Below are positions 28,088-36,885 of a stretch of DNA of 64,000 nt, in pieces; within the stretch, counting starts at the first letter, position 1; each line of letters opens with the position of its first letter. The DNA is from Sulfitobacter pontiacus (GTDB lineage: Bacteria; Pseudomonadota; Alphaproteobacteria; Rhodobacterales; Rhodobacteraceae). Where the stretch lies: NCBI RefSeq assembly GCF_040790665.1, contig NZ_CP160849.1:2691501-2755500 (forward strand). Direction: 5' to 3'. The notes under the pieces are model-generated. The model searched no databases. It had not been told where the DNA came from and saw nothing but the letters and a program-made list of their open reading frames with translations. The translations under genes and the position numbers were made by a program.

Positions 28088-28150
28088 GTACCTTACTCGA
28101 TGCGCGCGACCCCAAGGTCCGCGCATCGGCCTGCAGTTCGATAAGGATAG

Positions 28151-28894
28151 ATGATGCCTGCTGCGACCGACCAGACCTTCCAGCTTGTCCCAGGGGCACC
28201 GCGCCATGTTGCGATCATCATGGACGGAAACGGCCGTTGGGCGACCCAGCGGGGGCGTCCGCGTCTGTTCGGGCATCATGCCGGTGCCAAGCGTGTGCGC
28301 GAAATCGTCGAGGCATGCCCCGATTTCGGCGTCGAATATCTGACGATCTTTGCCTTCTCGACCGAGAACTGGAAACGTACTCAGGTCGAGGTGGCGGGAC
28401 TCATGAGCCTGTTCCGCCGCTATATCACCAAAGAGACCAAAGCGCTGAAAGCCAAGGGCGTGCGCGTCCGGTTTATCGGTGACCGTGTCCGGCTGGATGC
28501 GAAACTGGTCAAGCTGATGAATGTGCTAGAGGCAGAGACCGCGGAAAACACCCGTACCCATCTGACGATTGCGTTGAACTACGGCGGTCGCGACGAGGTC
28601 GCGCGCGCGACGCAGCGGCTGGCGCAGGACGTTGCAGCGGGTCTGCTCAGCCCTGAGGACGTCGACGAAGAGACCCTGCCGCGCTATCTGGATACCCATG
28701 TTCTGCCGGACCCCGATCTGGTGATCCGCACCAGTGGCGAGGCGCGGATATCGAACTTTCTGCTGTGGCAATCAGCCTATGCCGAATATGAATTCATTGA
28801 TACGCTCTGGCCCGACTTCACCAAGGCCGAGTTTGGCAATCTTTGTGCGGCCTTTGGCAATCGCGACCGGCGCTTTGGTGCCGTGTCCTCCTGA
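28151..28894 (+). CDS. uppS: Undecaprenyl diphosphate synthase
   Basis: 247 residues; ATG 28151 is directly followed by another ATG and preceded by AGGATAG. Cis-prenyltransferase motifs: HVAIIMDGNGRWATQRG (catalytic Asp), GAKRVREIVEACPDFGVEYL, FAFSTENWKR, and DLVIRTSGEARISNFLLWQS then AYAEYEFIDTLWPDF. It builds the C55 lipid carrier for peptidoglycan and O-antigen from farnesyl-PP and IPP in the cytosol and at the membrane. Confidence 0.96.
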   Translation: MMPAATDQTFQLVPGAPRHVAIIMDGNGRWATQRGRPRLFGHHAGAKRVREIVEACPDFGVEYLTIFAFSTENWKRTQVEVAGLMSLFRRYITKETKALKAKGVRVRFIGDRVRLDAKLVKLMNVLEAETAENTRTHLTIALNYGGRDEVARATQRLAQDVAAGLLSPEDVDEETLPRYLDTHVLPDPDLVIRTSGEARISNFLLWQSAYAEYEFIDTLWPDFTKAEFGNLCAAFGNRDRRFGAVSS

Positions 28895-28917
28895 TCGTAC
28901 GACGAAAGGAAAGCACT

Positions 28918-29712
28918 ATGACACCTTCTTCGGAACGCTGGTCCGACCTCACGGCGCGCGTCGGTTCGGCGCTGGCGATGATTGTGGTTGGTCTGGGCGG
29001 GATCTATCTGGGCGGGCCCGTGTTCCACGTTCTCGTCGCGATCATTTGCGGCGTCATGGCGTGGGAACTAGTGGGGATGTTGAACCCGTCAAACCGCAGC
29101 GCGCGGATGCAGATGGGCTTGCTGGTGGGCGCGGCGACGCTCGCCGCGATCTACCTGCCCGTGGGTTTTGCCCTGCCGGTGCTGCTGGCCCCCGCGTTGG
29201 TGGGCTTTGGCCAGCTGGAAAAGCACCGCACGATTTTCATGTGCTTCACCGTGATGATCATGCTGGCCGGTTTCGGGCTGACGCAGGTGCGCGATGATTT
29301 CGGCTTTGGCTGGCTGATGTGGCTGGTGCTGGTTGTGGTGATCACCGATGTCGTTGGCTATTTCGCCGGACGTGCCATCGGTGGCCCGAAGTTCTGGCCC
29401 AAGGTCAGCCCCAAGAAAACATGGTCCGGCACGGCGGCGGGCTGGATCGGGGCGGCGGCTGTCGGTTTCCTGTTCTCGATCAACACCGGTGTGGGCTTGC
29501 AGCTGGTCGGTGTCTCTGTCGCCATGTCGATGGCGTCGCAGATGGGGGATATGGCGGAATCCGGGATGAAGCGTCGCTTGGGGGTCAAGGACAGCTCTAA
29601 CCTGATCCCCGGTCACGGCGGCTTGCTGGATCGGTTCGACGGTATGTTGGGGGCGGCGCTGTTCCTGCTGATCATTGGTCGTTTCCTGACCATCACACCC
29701 GCACTAAGCTGA
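28918..29712 (+). CDS. cdsA: Phosphatidate cytidylyltransferase
   Basis: 264 residues from ATG 28918, after GAAAGGAAAG. Seven or more hydrophobic segments (for example LLVGAATLAAIYLPVGFAL and WLMWLVLVVVITDVVGYFAG) and the CdsA signature near the C-terminus, SQMGDMAESGMKRRLGVKDS and LIPGHGGLLDRFDGMLGA. It converts phosphatidic acid and CTP to CDP-diacylglycerol for phospholipid synthesis. Immediately follows uppS and precedes dxr by 11 bp. Confidence 0.95.
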   Translation: MTPSSERWSDLTARVGSALAMIVVGLGGIYLGGPVFHVLVAIICGVMAWELVGMLNPSNRSARMQMGLLVGAATLAAIYLPVGFALPVLLAPALVGFGQLEKHRTIFMCFTVMIMLAGFGLTQVRDDFGFGWLMWLVLVVVITDVVGYFAGRAIGGPKFWPKVSPKKTWSGTAAGWIGAAAVGFLFSINTGVGLQLVGVSVAMSMASQMGDMAESGMKRRLGVKDSSNLIPGHGGLLDRFDGMLGAALFLLIIGRFLTITPALS

Positions 29713-29723
29713 TCCCCACCCCT

Positions 29724-30896
29724 ATGAAGAAAGTCAGTATTTTCGGGGCCACGGGCTCTATCGGGCAGAACACCATTGATCTGATCGCGCGCGCGCCCGA
29801 CGCCTATGATGTCGTCGCGCTGACCGGTGCCAGCAATATCGCGCAGCTGGCCGAAGATGCGCAGCGGTTGAACGCGCAGCTTGCTGTCACGGCCCATGAG
29901 CATCTGCTGGACGACCTGCGCGACGCGCTATCGGGCACGGGCGTGGAGGCCGCCGCCGGAACACAAGCCATCAACGCGGCCGCCGCACGCCCCGCCGATT
30001 GGGTCATGTCCGCCATCATCGGGGCCGCGGGACTGGCACCGGGGGTGGAGGCGTTGAAACAAGGCGCGACGCTGGCCCTTGCCAATAAAGAGTCGCTGGT
30101 CTGCGCCGGTCAGCTGATGCTCGATACGGCCAAGGCACATGGGGCCACCATGCTGCCGGTCGATAGCGAACATTCCGCCGTATTTCAGGCCCTGATCGGC
30201 GAGGATATCTCGGCGGTCGAACGGGTCATCATCACCGCCAGCGGCGGGGCGTTTCGGGATTGGCCGCTGGAAAAGCTCGCCGATGCCACGCTAGAGCAGG
30301 CGTCGAGCCATCCGAACTGGGACATGGGCCAGCGTATCACCATCGACAGCGCATCGATGTTCAACAAGGCGATGGAAGTCATTGAAACGCGTGAATATTT
30401 TCGCGTGGACCCCGACCAGATCGAAGTGTTGGTGCATCCGCAGTCGATGATCCATGCGCTGGTGGGGTTCAATGACGGTGCCTTGATGGCGCATATCGGC
30501 CCGCCCGACATGCGCCACGCCATCGGCTTTGCCCTGCATCACCCCGACCGTACGCATTTGCCGGTAGAGCGGCTGGATCTGGCAAAGATCGGCAGCTTTG
30601 ACTTCCGCGTCCCCGATGACATCCGTTGGCCCGCCCTGCGCCTCGCGCGCGAGGTAATGGCGCGTGGTGGCATGGCCGGTGCGGTGTTCAACGCCGCCAA
30701 AGAGGTCGCGCTGGACGGGTTTATCGGCGGCAAGCTGCGCTTTCCCCAGATGGCCGAGATCGTCGAAGACACGATGGAAGCGCTTTTCCCTGACAATGGG
30801 GTGATCGATGCGGCCATCACACTTGATAACGTCGCGCAGGTGGACCATCTGGCAAGGCAGGCCGCATGGGCCGCAATAACAAAGAGGGCAGGGTAG
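29724..30896 (+). CDS. dxr: 1-deoxy-D-xylulose 5-phosphate reductoisomerase
   Basis: 390 residues. NADPH-binding start KKVSIFGATGSIGQNTIDL, metal and substrate region LANKESLVCAGQLM, LPVDSEHSAVFQAL, ITASGGAFRDWPLEKL, HPNWDMGQRITIDSASMFNK and HPQSMIHALVGFNDG. It forms 2-C-methylerythritol 4-phosphate, the first committed step of the MEP isoprenoid pathway that feeds uppS. Confidence 0.97.
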   Translation: MKKVSIFGATGSIGQNTIDLIARAPDAYDVVALTGASNIAQLAEDAQRLNAQLAVTAHEHLLDDLRDALSGTGVEAAAGTQAINAAAARPADWVMSAIIGAAGLAPGVEALKQGATLALANKESLVCAGQLMLDTAKAHGATMLPVDSEHSAVFQALIGEDISAVERVIITASGGAFRDWPLEKLADATLEQASSHPNWDMGQRITIDSASMFNKAMEVIETREYFRVDPDQIEVLVHPQSMIHALVGFNDGALMAHIGPPDMRHAIGFALHHPDRTHLPVERLDLAKIGSFDFRVPDDIRWPALRLAREVMARGGMAGAVFNAAKEVALDGFIGGKLRFPQMAEIVEDTMEALFPDNGVIDAAITLDNVAQVDHLARQAAWAAITKRAG

Positions 30897-30909
30897 AGTT
30901 TTGGATATA

Positions 30910-32253
30910 ATGGCATTGATCCCGCAGTTTGGCGGGCTGATCTGGACGCTTCTGGCTTTTGTAATTGCCCTGTCGGTGATCGTCGCGATCCATGAATACG
31001 GTCATTATATCGTCGGACGCTGGTCCGGGATCCATGCCGATGTCTTCTCGCTTGGGTTTGGCCCTGTGATTTATAGCCGCTACGACAAACGCGGCACCAA
31101 GTGGCAGATCGCGGCGCTGCCCTTTGGCGGCTACGTGAAATTCGCGGGCGATGCGGATGCGGCCTCGGGCAAGGATGTGGCCGCGATGGAAGCGGCCGAG
31201 GCGGACCCGAAGCGGTTGCGTGCCACCATGCATGGTGCGCCGCTATGGGCGCGTGCAGCCACGGTCGCTGCGGGGCCGGTTTTCAACTTTGCCCTGTCCA
31301 TTCTGGTTTTCGCGGCCATCGGCCTGTCGGTCGGCGTCCCACGTGACCCGATGACCGTCGGGGAGTTACACCCGCTGCCGTTTGAACAGAATGAACTGGT
31401 GGAAGGGGACGAGATCGTCTCTATCGGCGGGGTGACCCTGCCGCCGGTGTCCGATGCCACCGCCTATGCCGACGCCTTTGCCAGTATTCCGCTGGACCAA
31501 CCGCTGCCCTATGAGGTGAACCGTGGCGGGGACGTCGTGACCGTGGATGGGCCTTATGTCATGCCATCGCTGGTCAAGCAGGTGATGCCGCAATCGGCGG
31601 CCTATGAGGCCGGTCTGAAAAGCGGCGATGTGATCACCTCGGTTGACGGGGCAGAGATTTTCGCCTTCCGCCAGTTGAAGACCGCTGTTGAAGCCTCTGA
31701 AGGCACGCCGCTTGAACTTGATATCTGGCGCGACGGGCAAATGCTGGACATCACCCTGCGCCCCAAAGTGACGGACGAACCGCAGCCGGACGGCAGCTTC
31801 AAGTCGCAGATGCGCATTGGCATCGTGGGCGGCACCGCCTTTGACACCGCCACGACGAACCCTGGCGTGCTGACAGCGCTTTGGGGTGGGGTAGAGAACA
31901 CAGGCCGGATCATCAGCGGGTCGCTGTCGGGTCTCAAGCATATGATCGTCGGCAATATCAGCACCTGTAACCTAAGCGGTCCGGTGGGGATCGCGCAAAC
32001 CTCTGGCGCGATGGCGTCGCAGGGCGCGCAAAGCTTCATCTACTTTATCGCGGTGCTGTCGACGGCGGTCGGTCTGCTGAACCTCTTCCCGATTCCGGCG
32101 CTGGATGGCGGGCATCTGGTGTTCTACGCCTATGAAGCCGTGACCGGCAAACCACCCAGCGATGTCGCGTTGCGCATCCTGATGACGATTGGTCTGACCT
32201 TGGTACTGGGGTTAATGGTCTTTGCCTTGGGTAACGATTTATTTTGCCCTTAG
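30910..32253 (+). CDS. rseP: Site-2 intramembrane metalloprotease RseP
   Basis: 447 residues from ATG 30910; a TTG at 30901 is also in frame. Zinc motif VAIHEYGHYIVGRWSG in the first helix, GYVKFAGD, one readable PDZ region (about 205-275, PQSAAYEAGLKSGDVITSVDG), and the C-terminal LNLFPIPALDGGHLVFYAYE that supplies the third zinc ligand. It cuts transmembrane anti-sigma or signal-peptide remnants in the inner membrane. Starts 14 bp after dxr, continuing the superoperon. Confidence 0.95.
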   Translation: MALIPQFGGLIWTLLAFVIALSVIVAIHEYGHYIVGRWSGIHADVFSLGFGPVIYSRYDKRGTKWQIAALPFGGYVKFAGDADAASGKDVAAMEAAEADPKRLRATMHGAPLWARAATVAAGPVFNFALSILVFAAIGLSVGVPRDPMTVGELHPLPFEQNELVEGDEIVSIGGVTLPPVSDATAYADAFASIPLDQPLPYEVNRGGDVVTVDGPYVMPSLVKQVMPQSAAYEAGLKSGDVITSVDGAEIFAFRQLKTAVEASEGTPLELDIWRDGQMLDITLRPKVTDEPQPDGSFKSQMRIGIVGGTAFDTATTNPGVLTALWGGVENTGRIISGSLSGLKHMIVGNISTCNLSGPVGIAQTSGAMASQGAQSFIYFIAVLSTAVGLLNLFPIPALDGGHLVFYAYEAVTGKPPSDVALRILMTIGLTLVLGLMVFALGNDLFCP

Positions 32254-32373
32254 GCGATATTTTGCCGCCTAAAAGGGGGTAAAAAGTTACAAAAGTCTTA
32301 TTGCTGCCTTAATTGGTCAAACGAGCGCCGCAATCGCCTGCGATAGTCGATCCAAGTTACAAAGGATACGAGT

Positions 32374-32496
32374 ATGCAGACGTTCAAGACAAGTTATCGC
32401 GGTTTGAGCCTTTTGGTTGATCTGAACTGGGACCGCGCTTTGTACTTCGGCTTCCTGATCATCGCGCTGACCGCCGGCGCGTGGATCGGCGCATAA
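32374..32496 (+). CDS. 40-aa single-pass membrane protein between rseP and bamA
   Basis: ATG 32374 with AAAGGATAC upstream opens 40 codons: MQTFKTSYRGLSLLVDLNWD and RALYFGFLIIALTAGAWIGA, then TAA. The first half is amphipathic with basic residues. The second (about 22-40) is a transmembrane helix ending at the C-terminus with a GAWIGA tip. Codon use matches its neighbours. GTTACAAA occurs both 16 bp before this gene's start and again at 32285, suggesting a separate promoter or binding site. Function unknown. Confidence 0.62.
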   Translation: MQTFKTSYRGLSLLVDLNWDRALYFGFLIIALTAGAWIGA

Positions 32497-32550
32497 CGCC
32501 GCTCTCTCTCCCTACCCAAGTGCCCCCCCGCACTCTATCGTGATCCAACT

Positions 32551-32585
32551 GACCGTCATACACACTATATAGGTGTATGGCGGTC
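32551..32585. promoter_or_regulatory. 13-bp inverted repeat with TATA-containing loop upstream of bamA
   Basis: GACCGTCATACAC (32551-32563) and GTGTATGGCGGTC (32573-32585) pair along 13 bp with one T-G pair, around a 9-nt loop ACTATATAG. It lies 55 bp after the 40-aa gene and 72 bp before bamA. There is no T-run after it of the usual terminator type, so an operator, an RNA switch or a weak terminator are all possible. Confidence 0.6.
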
Positions 32586-32656
32586 TCTTCGTTTTGACAA
32601 AGGCCGCTAACCTGTCTAGTCAGGACGAAAGAGTTTTTTGACAGCGGGTAGGGCAA

Positions 32657-35017
32657 ATGATGCACAACGACAGGTGGAATAAGCCCACCGAAACAGCGGT
32701 TTTCACTCCTTTTGCGAAATCCTTGCGCAGCGCTTCTTTTTGCGTAATGTTATCAGTCGCTTGGCTGGTGCCAGCGCCACATGCTGACGCGCAAAGCTAT
32801 CAATTCAACACAGTTCAGATCGACGGCAACGAACGGATCGGCGACAGCGCCATCCTAAGCCGCGCAGGAATCGCACGCGGTCGGGCGATCAGCGCGGGCG
32901 AATTGAACGATGCTTACCAGAATCTTCAGGCATCCGGCCTGTTTGAAAGCGTAGCACTTGAACCGCGCGGCGGGACATTGGTGATCACGGTCGTAGAATT
33001 CCCCACGATCAACCGCATCAGCTTTGAAGGCAACGCGCGCATCGATGACGAAGCGCTGGCGTCGGTCGTTGATTCAGACGAACGCCGCGTCTTTAACCCG
33101 ACCCAAGCCGAAAAAGACGCCAATGCCATCGCGCAGGCCTATAGCAACGACGGCCGTATCGCCGCCCGCGTCCAGCCCAAGGTCATCCGCCGCGACCAGA
33201 ACCGCGTTGATCTGGTGTTTGAAGTCTTCGAAGGCGACAACGTCGAGATTGAACGCCTGAGCTTTGTCGGCAACCGCGAATATTCGGACCGTCGTCTGCG
33301 CCGCGTGCTGGGGACCAAGCAAGCGGGCCTGTTCCGCCGTCTGATCAAACGCGACACATTTGTGCCCGAACGCATCGAGGCCGACCAGCAGATGCTGCGC
33401 GATTTCTACCTGTCGCGCGGCTATGTCGACATGCGCATTTCGGCGGCGAACGCTCAGCTGACCGAAGAACGCGACGGCTATTTTGTGCAGTTTAACGTGC
33501 AAGAGGGGCAACAGTTCAAGTTCGGCGAACTGACCGTCACCTCGACCATCAACGGGGTGAACGCTGACGATTATCGTGGCGTGATCAAGACCAAATCCGG
33601 TGCCGTCTATTCACCGTCGCTGGTCGAGACGGATATCGCTCGGATGGAACGCAAAGCCATCCGTGACGGCGTTGATTTTCTGCGGGTAGAACCGGTTGTC
33701 ACGCGCAATGATCGCGACCTGACGCTGAACGTCGAATATCGTATCTCTCGTGGTCCACGTGTGTTTGTCGAACGGATCGACATCGAAGGTAACACCACCA
33801 CGCTTGACCGCGTTGTGCGCCGCCAGTTCGACAGCGTAGAGGGTGACCCGTTCAACCCGCGCGAGATCCGTGAAAGCGCCGAGCGCATCCGCGCTCTTGG
33901 TTATTTTGAAAGCGCCGAAGTCAACGCCCGCGAGGGGTCTTCCCCCGAGCAGGTCGTCGTAGACGTGAATGTTGTGGAACAGCCGACGGGCTCGCTCAAC
34001 TTCGGTGGGTCGTTCTCGTCCAGTGACGGGATCGGCGTCGCGGTCAGCTTTGCCGAGGATAACTTCCTGGGACGCGGCCAGAAGCTCAAGCTGACCGTCA
34101 GCACGGCTGAAGATGCACAGCGCTATGGCTTCAACTTTATCGAGCCGAGCCTCTTGGGGCGTGATGTGGCGTTCGGCCTGAACCTCGATTATGCCGAAAC
34201 AAGCTCGTCCTATAACTCCTTCGACACCGAACGTATCGTCTTCCAGCCGACCCTGTCGTTCCCTGTCAGCGAAAACGGGCGGTTGAGCCTCAACTATACC
34301 TATGACGATCTTGAGATGTCAGAGCGGGACGATACCACAACCGGTTTCGTCGTTGCTAATGACATCGCCGCGGGCCGTCAGGTGACCTCTTCGATCGGGT
34401 ATAACTACAGCTACGACACCCGCCGCGCCGGCCTTGACCCGACATCGGGTGTGCTGCTGCAATTCGGGCAGGATTTCGCAGGTCTAGGGGGTGACACCAA
34501 GTTCGTGAAAACCACCGCCAAAGCCATCGGCGAAAAGCGTATCTTCAACGAGGAAGTTACCCTGCGTGCCACCTTGCAAGGTGGGGCATTGGCATGGAGC
34601 GAAGGCAACAACCGCGTTTCCGACCGCTTCTTGATCGGCCCGTCAATCATGCGCGGCTTTGAAACCGGCGGCATCGGTCCGCGCGATCAAAGCAACGGAT
34701 CGGACGACTCCCTTGGGGGTAACCTTTTCGTGGTTGGTAGTCTTGAGGCGGAATTCCCGCTGGGCCTGCCCGAAGAATACGGCATCAGCGGCGGCGTCTT
34801 CTATGATGTCGGCAACGTCTGGAACCTCGACGATGTAGAGATCCCCACGGGCTCGTCTATCGTCGGTGAATCCGGGTCGTTCCGCCACGTGATCGGTGTA
34901 TCGCTCTTCTGGGATACGCCTGTTGGTCCTTTGCAGTTCAACGTCTCTAAAGCGTTGAAAAAAGAGGACTACGACGAAGAGCAAAAGTTCGAAGTGACCC
35001 TGCGGACCGATTTCTGA
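32657..35017 (+). CDS. bamA: Outer-membrane protein assembly factor BamA
   Basis: 786 residues, ribosome site GGGTAGGG before ATG 32657 (another ATG follows at once). Signal peptide about 1-46 with a long charged n-region. Five POTRA repeats (about 47-440) start YQFNTVQIDGNERIGDSAIL, and later ones show VERIDIEGNTTTLDRVVRRQ and ALGYFESAEV. The Omp85 barrel begins near 465 and carries the conserved RGF motif (IMRGFETGGIGPRD) and a C-terminal aromatic (EVTLRTDF). It is the central insertase of the BAM complex. Followed by skp after 7 bp. Confidence 0.96.
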   Translation: MMHNDRWNKPTETAVFTPFAKSLRSASFCVMLSVAWLVPAPHADAQSYQFNTVQIDGNERIGDSAILSRAGIARGRAISAGELNDAYQNLQASGLFESVALEPRGGTLVITVVEFPTINRISFEGNARIDDEALASVVDSDERRVFNPTQAEKDANAIAQAYSNDGRIAARVQPKVIRRDQNRVDLVFEVFEGDNVEIERLSFVGNREYSDRRLRRVLGTKQAGLFRRLIKRDTFVPERIEADQQMLRDFYLSRGYVDMRISAANAQLTEERDGYFVQFNVQEGQQFKFGELTVTSTINGVNADDYRGVIKTKSGAVYSPSLVETDIARMERKAIRDGVDFLRVEPVVTRNDRDLTLNVEYRISRGPRVFVERIDIEGNTTTLDRVVRRQFDSVEGDPFNPREIRESAERIRALGYFESAEVNAREGSSPEQVVVDVNVVEQPTGSLNFGGSFSSSDGIGVAVSFAEDNFLGRGQKLKLTVSTAEDAQRYGFNFIEPSLLGRDVAFGLNLDYAETSSSYNSFDTERIVFQPTLSFPVSENGRLSLNYTYDDLEMSERDDTTTGFVVANDIAAGRQVTSSIGYNYSYDTRRAGLDPTSGVLLQFGQDFAGLGGDTKFVKTTAKAIGEKRIFNEEVTLRATLQGGALAWSEGNNRVSDRFLIGPSIMRGFETGGIGPRDQSNGSDDSLGGNLFVVGSLEAEFPLGLPEEYGISGGVFYDVGNVWNLDDVEIPTGSSIVGESGSFRHVIGVSLFWDTPVGPLQFNVSKALKKEDYDEEQKFEVTLRTDF

Positions 35018-35024
35018 GGCCGTT

Positions 35025-35576
35025 ATGAAACTGCGGGCACTCTTGATTTGCCTTCTTCCGGTACTGCCCCTTGCGGCGGTGCCGGTTTTTGCACAACAGC
35101 AGTCTGAACGGCGCGTGGTGCAAAGCCCGATCCTGACCATCGATTCAGATCGTGTGTTCAATGAAAGCGCCTTCGGTCTGCGGGTGGCGGATGACGTGGA
35201 AACCCAAAGCGCTGAAATCTCTGCCGAAAACCGTCTGATTGAAGCGGATTTGAAGGCCGAGGAGCGCAAGCTCACCGATCAGCGCAGCAAGCTCAGCCCC
35301 GATGCCTTTAGCGGGCTGGCGGATGCCTTTGACGAAAAGGTGCAGAAAACCCGCGCGGCGCAAGCGGCAAAGGGGCGGGCGCTGAACGAATTGGTCGAGA
35401 AAGAGCGCCAGGTGTTTCTGGCCGCTGCGGGCCCTGTGTTGGAACAGATGATGCGTGAAGCCGGGGCGGCCGTGATCCTTGAACGCCGGTCGGTCTTCGT
35501 CAGCGCCAACGCCATCGACATTACCGACGAAGCCATTGAACGGCTTGATGCGTCGGTCGGCAGCGGCAAGAACTGA
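35025..35576 (+). CDS. skp: Periplasmic chaperone Skp/OmpH family
   Basis: 183 residues. Signal peptide MKLRALLICLLPVLPLAAVP then VFAQ. The mature start contains SPILTIDSDRVFNESAFG, and the middle is long charged helix (AENRLIEADLKAEERKLTDQ; AAKGRALNELVEKERQVFL) fitting the Skp coiled-coil arms. The C-terminal strand is VILERRSVFVSANAIDITDE. It would hold unfolded outer-membrane proteins for BamA, consistent with its place directly after bamA. Confidence 0.88.
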   Translation: MKLRALLICLLPVLPLAAVPVFAQQQSERRVVQSPILTIDSDRVFNESAFGLRVADDVETQSAEISAENRLIEADLKAEERKLTDQRSKLSPDAFSGLADAFDEKVQKTRAAQAAKGRALNELVEKERQVFLAAAGPVLEQMMREAGAAVILERRSVFVSANAIDITDEAIERLDASVGSGKN

Positions 35577-35644
35577 TCCCCCCGCTTGCCCATGGCGGCC
35601 AGAATTGGTAGCCAGCATACAGCTTTTAACAGACAGGACATGCA

Positions 35645-36103
35645 ATGACTGACACCCTGCCAAGTGCCGATATCCAGATGATCCAGCGGATCATTCCGCA
35701 CCGCTATCCCTTTTTGCTGGTCGATAAAGTGGTCGATATCCAGGGCACGCAAAGTGCTGTCGGGATCAAGAATGTCACGATGAACGAACCGCATTTTCAG
35801 GGGCATTTCCCCGGCATGCCGATTATGCCCGGCGTCACCATCGTAGAGGCGATGGCGCAGACCGCTGCGGTGATGGTCGGTGTCACGCTGGAAATGGCGG
35901 ATAAGGACATGAAGGTCTATTTCATGGCCATCGATAAATGCAAATTCCGCCGCAAGGTCGTTCCCGGTGACGTCGTCCGGATGGAGCTGAACACCCTGCG
36001 CGGCAAACCCGGCGGCAAAGTCTGGAAATTCGGTGGCGTCGCGTCGGTCGAGGGCGAAATGGCGGCCGAGGTTGAATTCACTGCGATGATGGACCTGTCC
36101 TGA
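35645..36103 (+). CDS. fabZ: 3-hydroxyacyl-ACP dehydratase FabZ
   Basis: 152 residues, hot-dog fold. Motifs are [35 protein letters not shown] (catalytic His) and [15 protein letters not shown]. It dehydrates 3-hydroxyacyl-ACP in fatty-acid elongation and competes with LpxA for 3-hydroxyacyl-ACP. The stop TGA overlaps the lpxA start (TGATG). In E. coli lpxD precedes fabZ; here skp is the direct neighbour. Confidence 0.96.
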   Translation: MTDTLPSADIQMIQRIIPHRYPFLLVDKVVDIQGTQSAVGIKNVTMNEPHFQGHFPGMPIMPGVTIVEAMAQTAAVMVGVTLEMADKDMKVYFMAIDKCKFRRKVVPGDVVRMELNTLRGKPGGKVWKFGGVASVEGEMAAEVEFTAMMDLS

Positions 36104-36885
36104 TGGGCAACATCCACCCAAGCGCTGTGATCGAGGAGGGGGCGCAGATCGCGGCCTCTGCCACGGTTGGCCCGTTTTGCGTCATCGGCCCTCGGGTCGT
36201 GCTGCATGACAACGTTGAGGTGAAGTCCCACGCCATCGTCACCGGCGACACCGAAGTCGGCGAAGGCACGGTGATCTTTTCTTTCGCGGTTATCGGTGAA
36301 ATCCCCCAAGACCTTAAGTTCAAGGGGGAATCCAGCCGGCTCGAGATTGGCAAACGCAACCGTATCCGCGAACATGTCACCATGAACGGCGGTACCGAAG
36401 GCGGCGGCGGCGTGACCAGGATTGGCGATGACGGGCTGTTTATGGCGGGCTGTCACATCGCCCATGATGCGATCCTTGGCGACCGGGTGATTGTTGTGAA
36501 CAACGCCGCCGTCGCGGGCCACTGCATCATTGAAGACGATGTTCTGATCGGCGGGCTGGCCGGTATCCACCAATTCGTGCGCATCGGTCGCGGGGCCATC
36601 ATCGGCGCTGTGACGATGGTAACAAATGACGTGATCCCCTACGGTCTGGTGCAAGCGCCGCGTGGGGTCTTGGACGGGCTTAACCTTGTCGGGCTCAAGC
36701 GACGCGGTGTCACCCGCGCCGACATCACGGCCCTTCGCGCGGCGTTCCAGATGCTGGCGCAGGGCGAGGGGACATTCCACGACCGCGCCCGCCGTTTGGG
36801 CGAGGAAACCGGCAGCGATTACGTCCGCGAGATCGTCGATTTCGTGCTGGCCGACACGGGCCGCCATTTTCTGACACCGGGTTGA
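36103..36885 (+). CDS. lpxA: UDP-N-acetylglucosamine acyltransferase LpxA
   Basis: 260 residues. Left-handed beta-helix hexapeptide repeats dominate residues 1-185 (IHPSAVIEEGAQIAASATVG, VGPFCVIGPRVVL, MAGCHIAHDAILGDRVIVVN). The active-site region is AGCHIAHDAILG and the loop VAGHCIIEDDVLIGG; GIHQFVRIGRGAIIGA and GLNLVGLKRRGVTRADI follow. It starts lipid A synthesis by adding a 3-hydroxyacyl chain to UDP-GlcNAc. The stop overlaps the lpxI start. Confidence 0.97.
   Translation: MGNIHPSAVIEEGAQIAASATVGPFCVIGPRVVLHDNVEVKSHAIVTGDTEVGEGTVIFSFAVIGEIPQDLKFKGESSRLEIGKRNRIREHVTMNGGTEGGGGVTRIGDDGLFMAGCHIAHDAILGDRVIVVNNAAVAGHCIIEDDVLIGGLAGIHQFVRIGRGAIIGAVTMVTNDVIPYGLVQAPRGVLDGLNLVGLKRRGVTRADITALRAAFQMLAQGEGTFHDRARRLGEETGSDYVREIVDFVLADTGRHFLTPG

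Noticed and set aside
32250..32272. TTAGGCG/CGCCTAA hairpin over the rseP stop codon as terminator
   Set aside because: It is followed by AAAAGGGGG, not a T-run, and the neighbouring genes look like a continuous operon.
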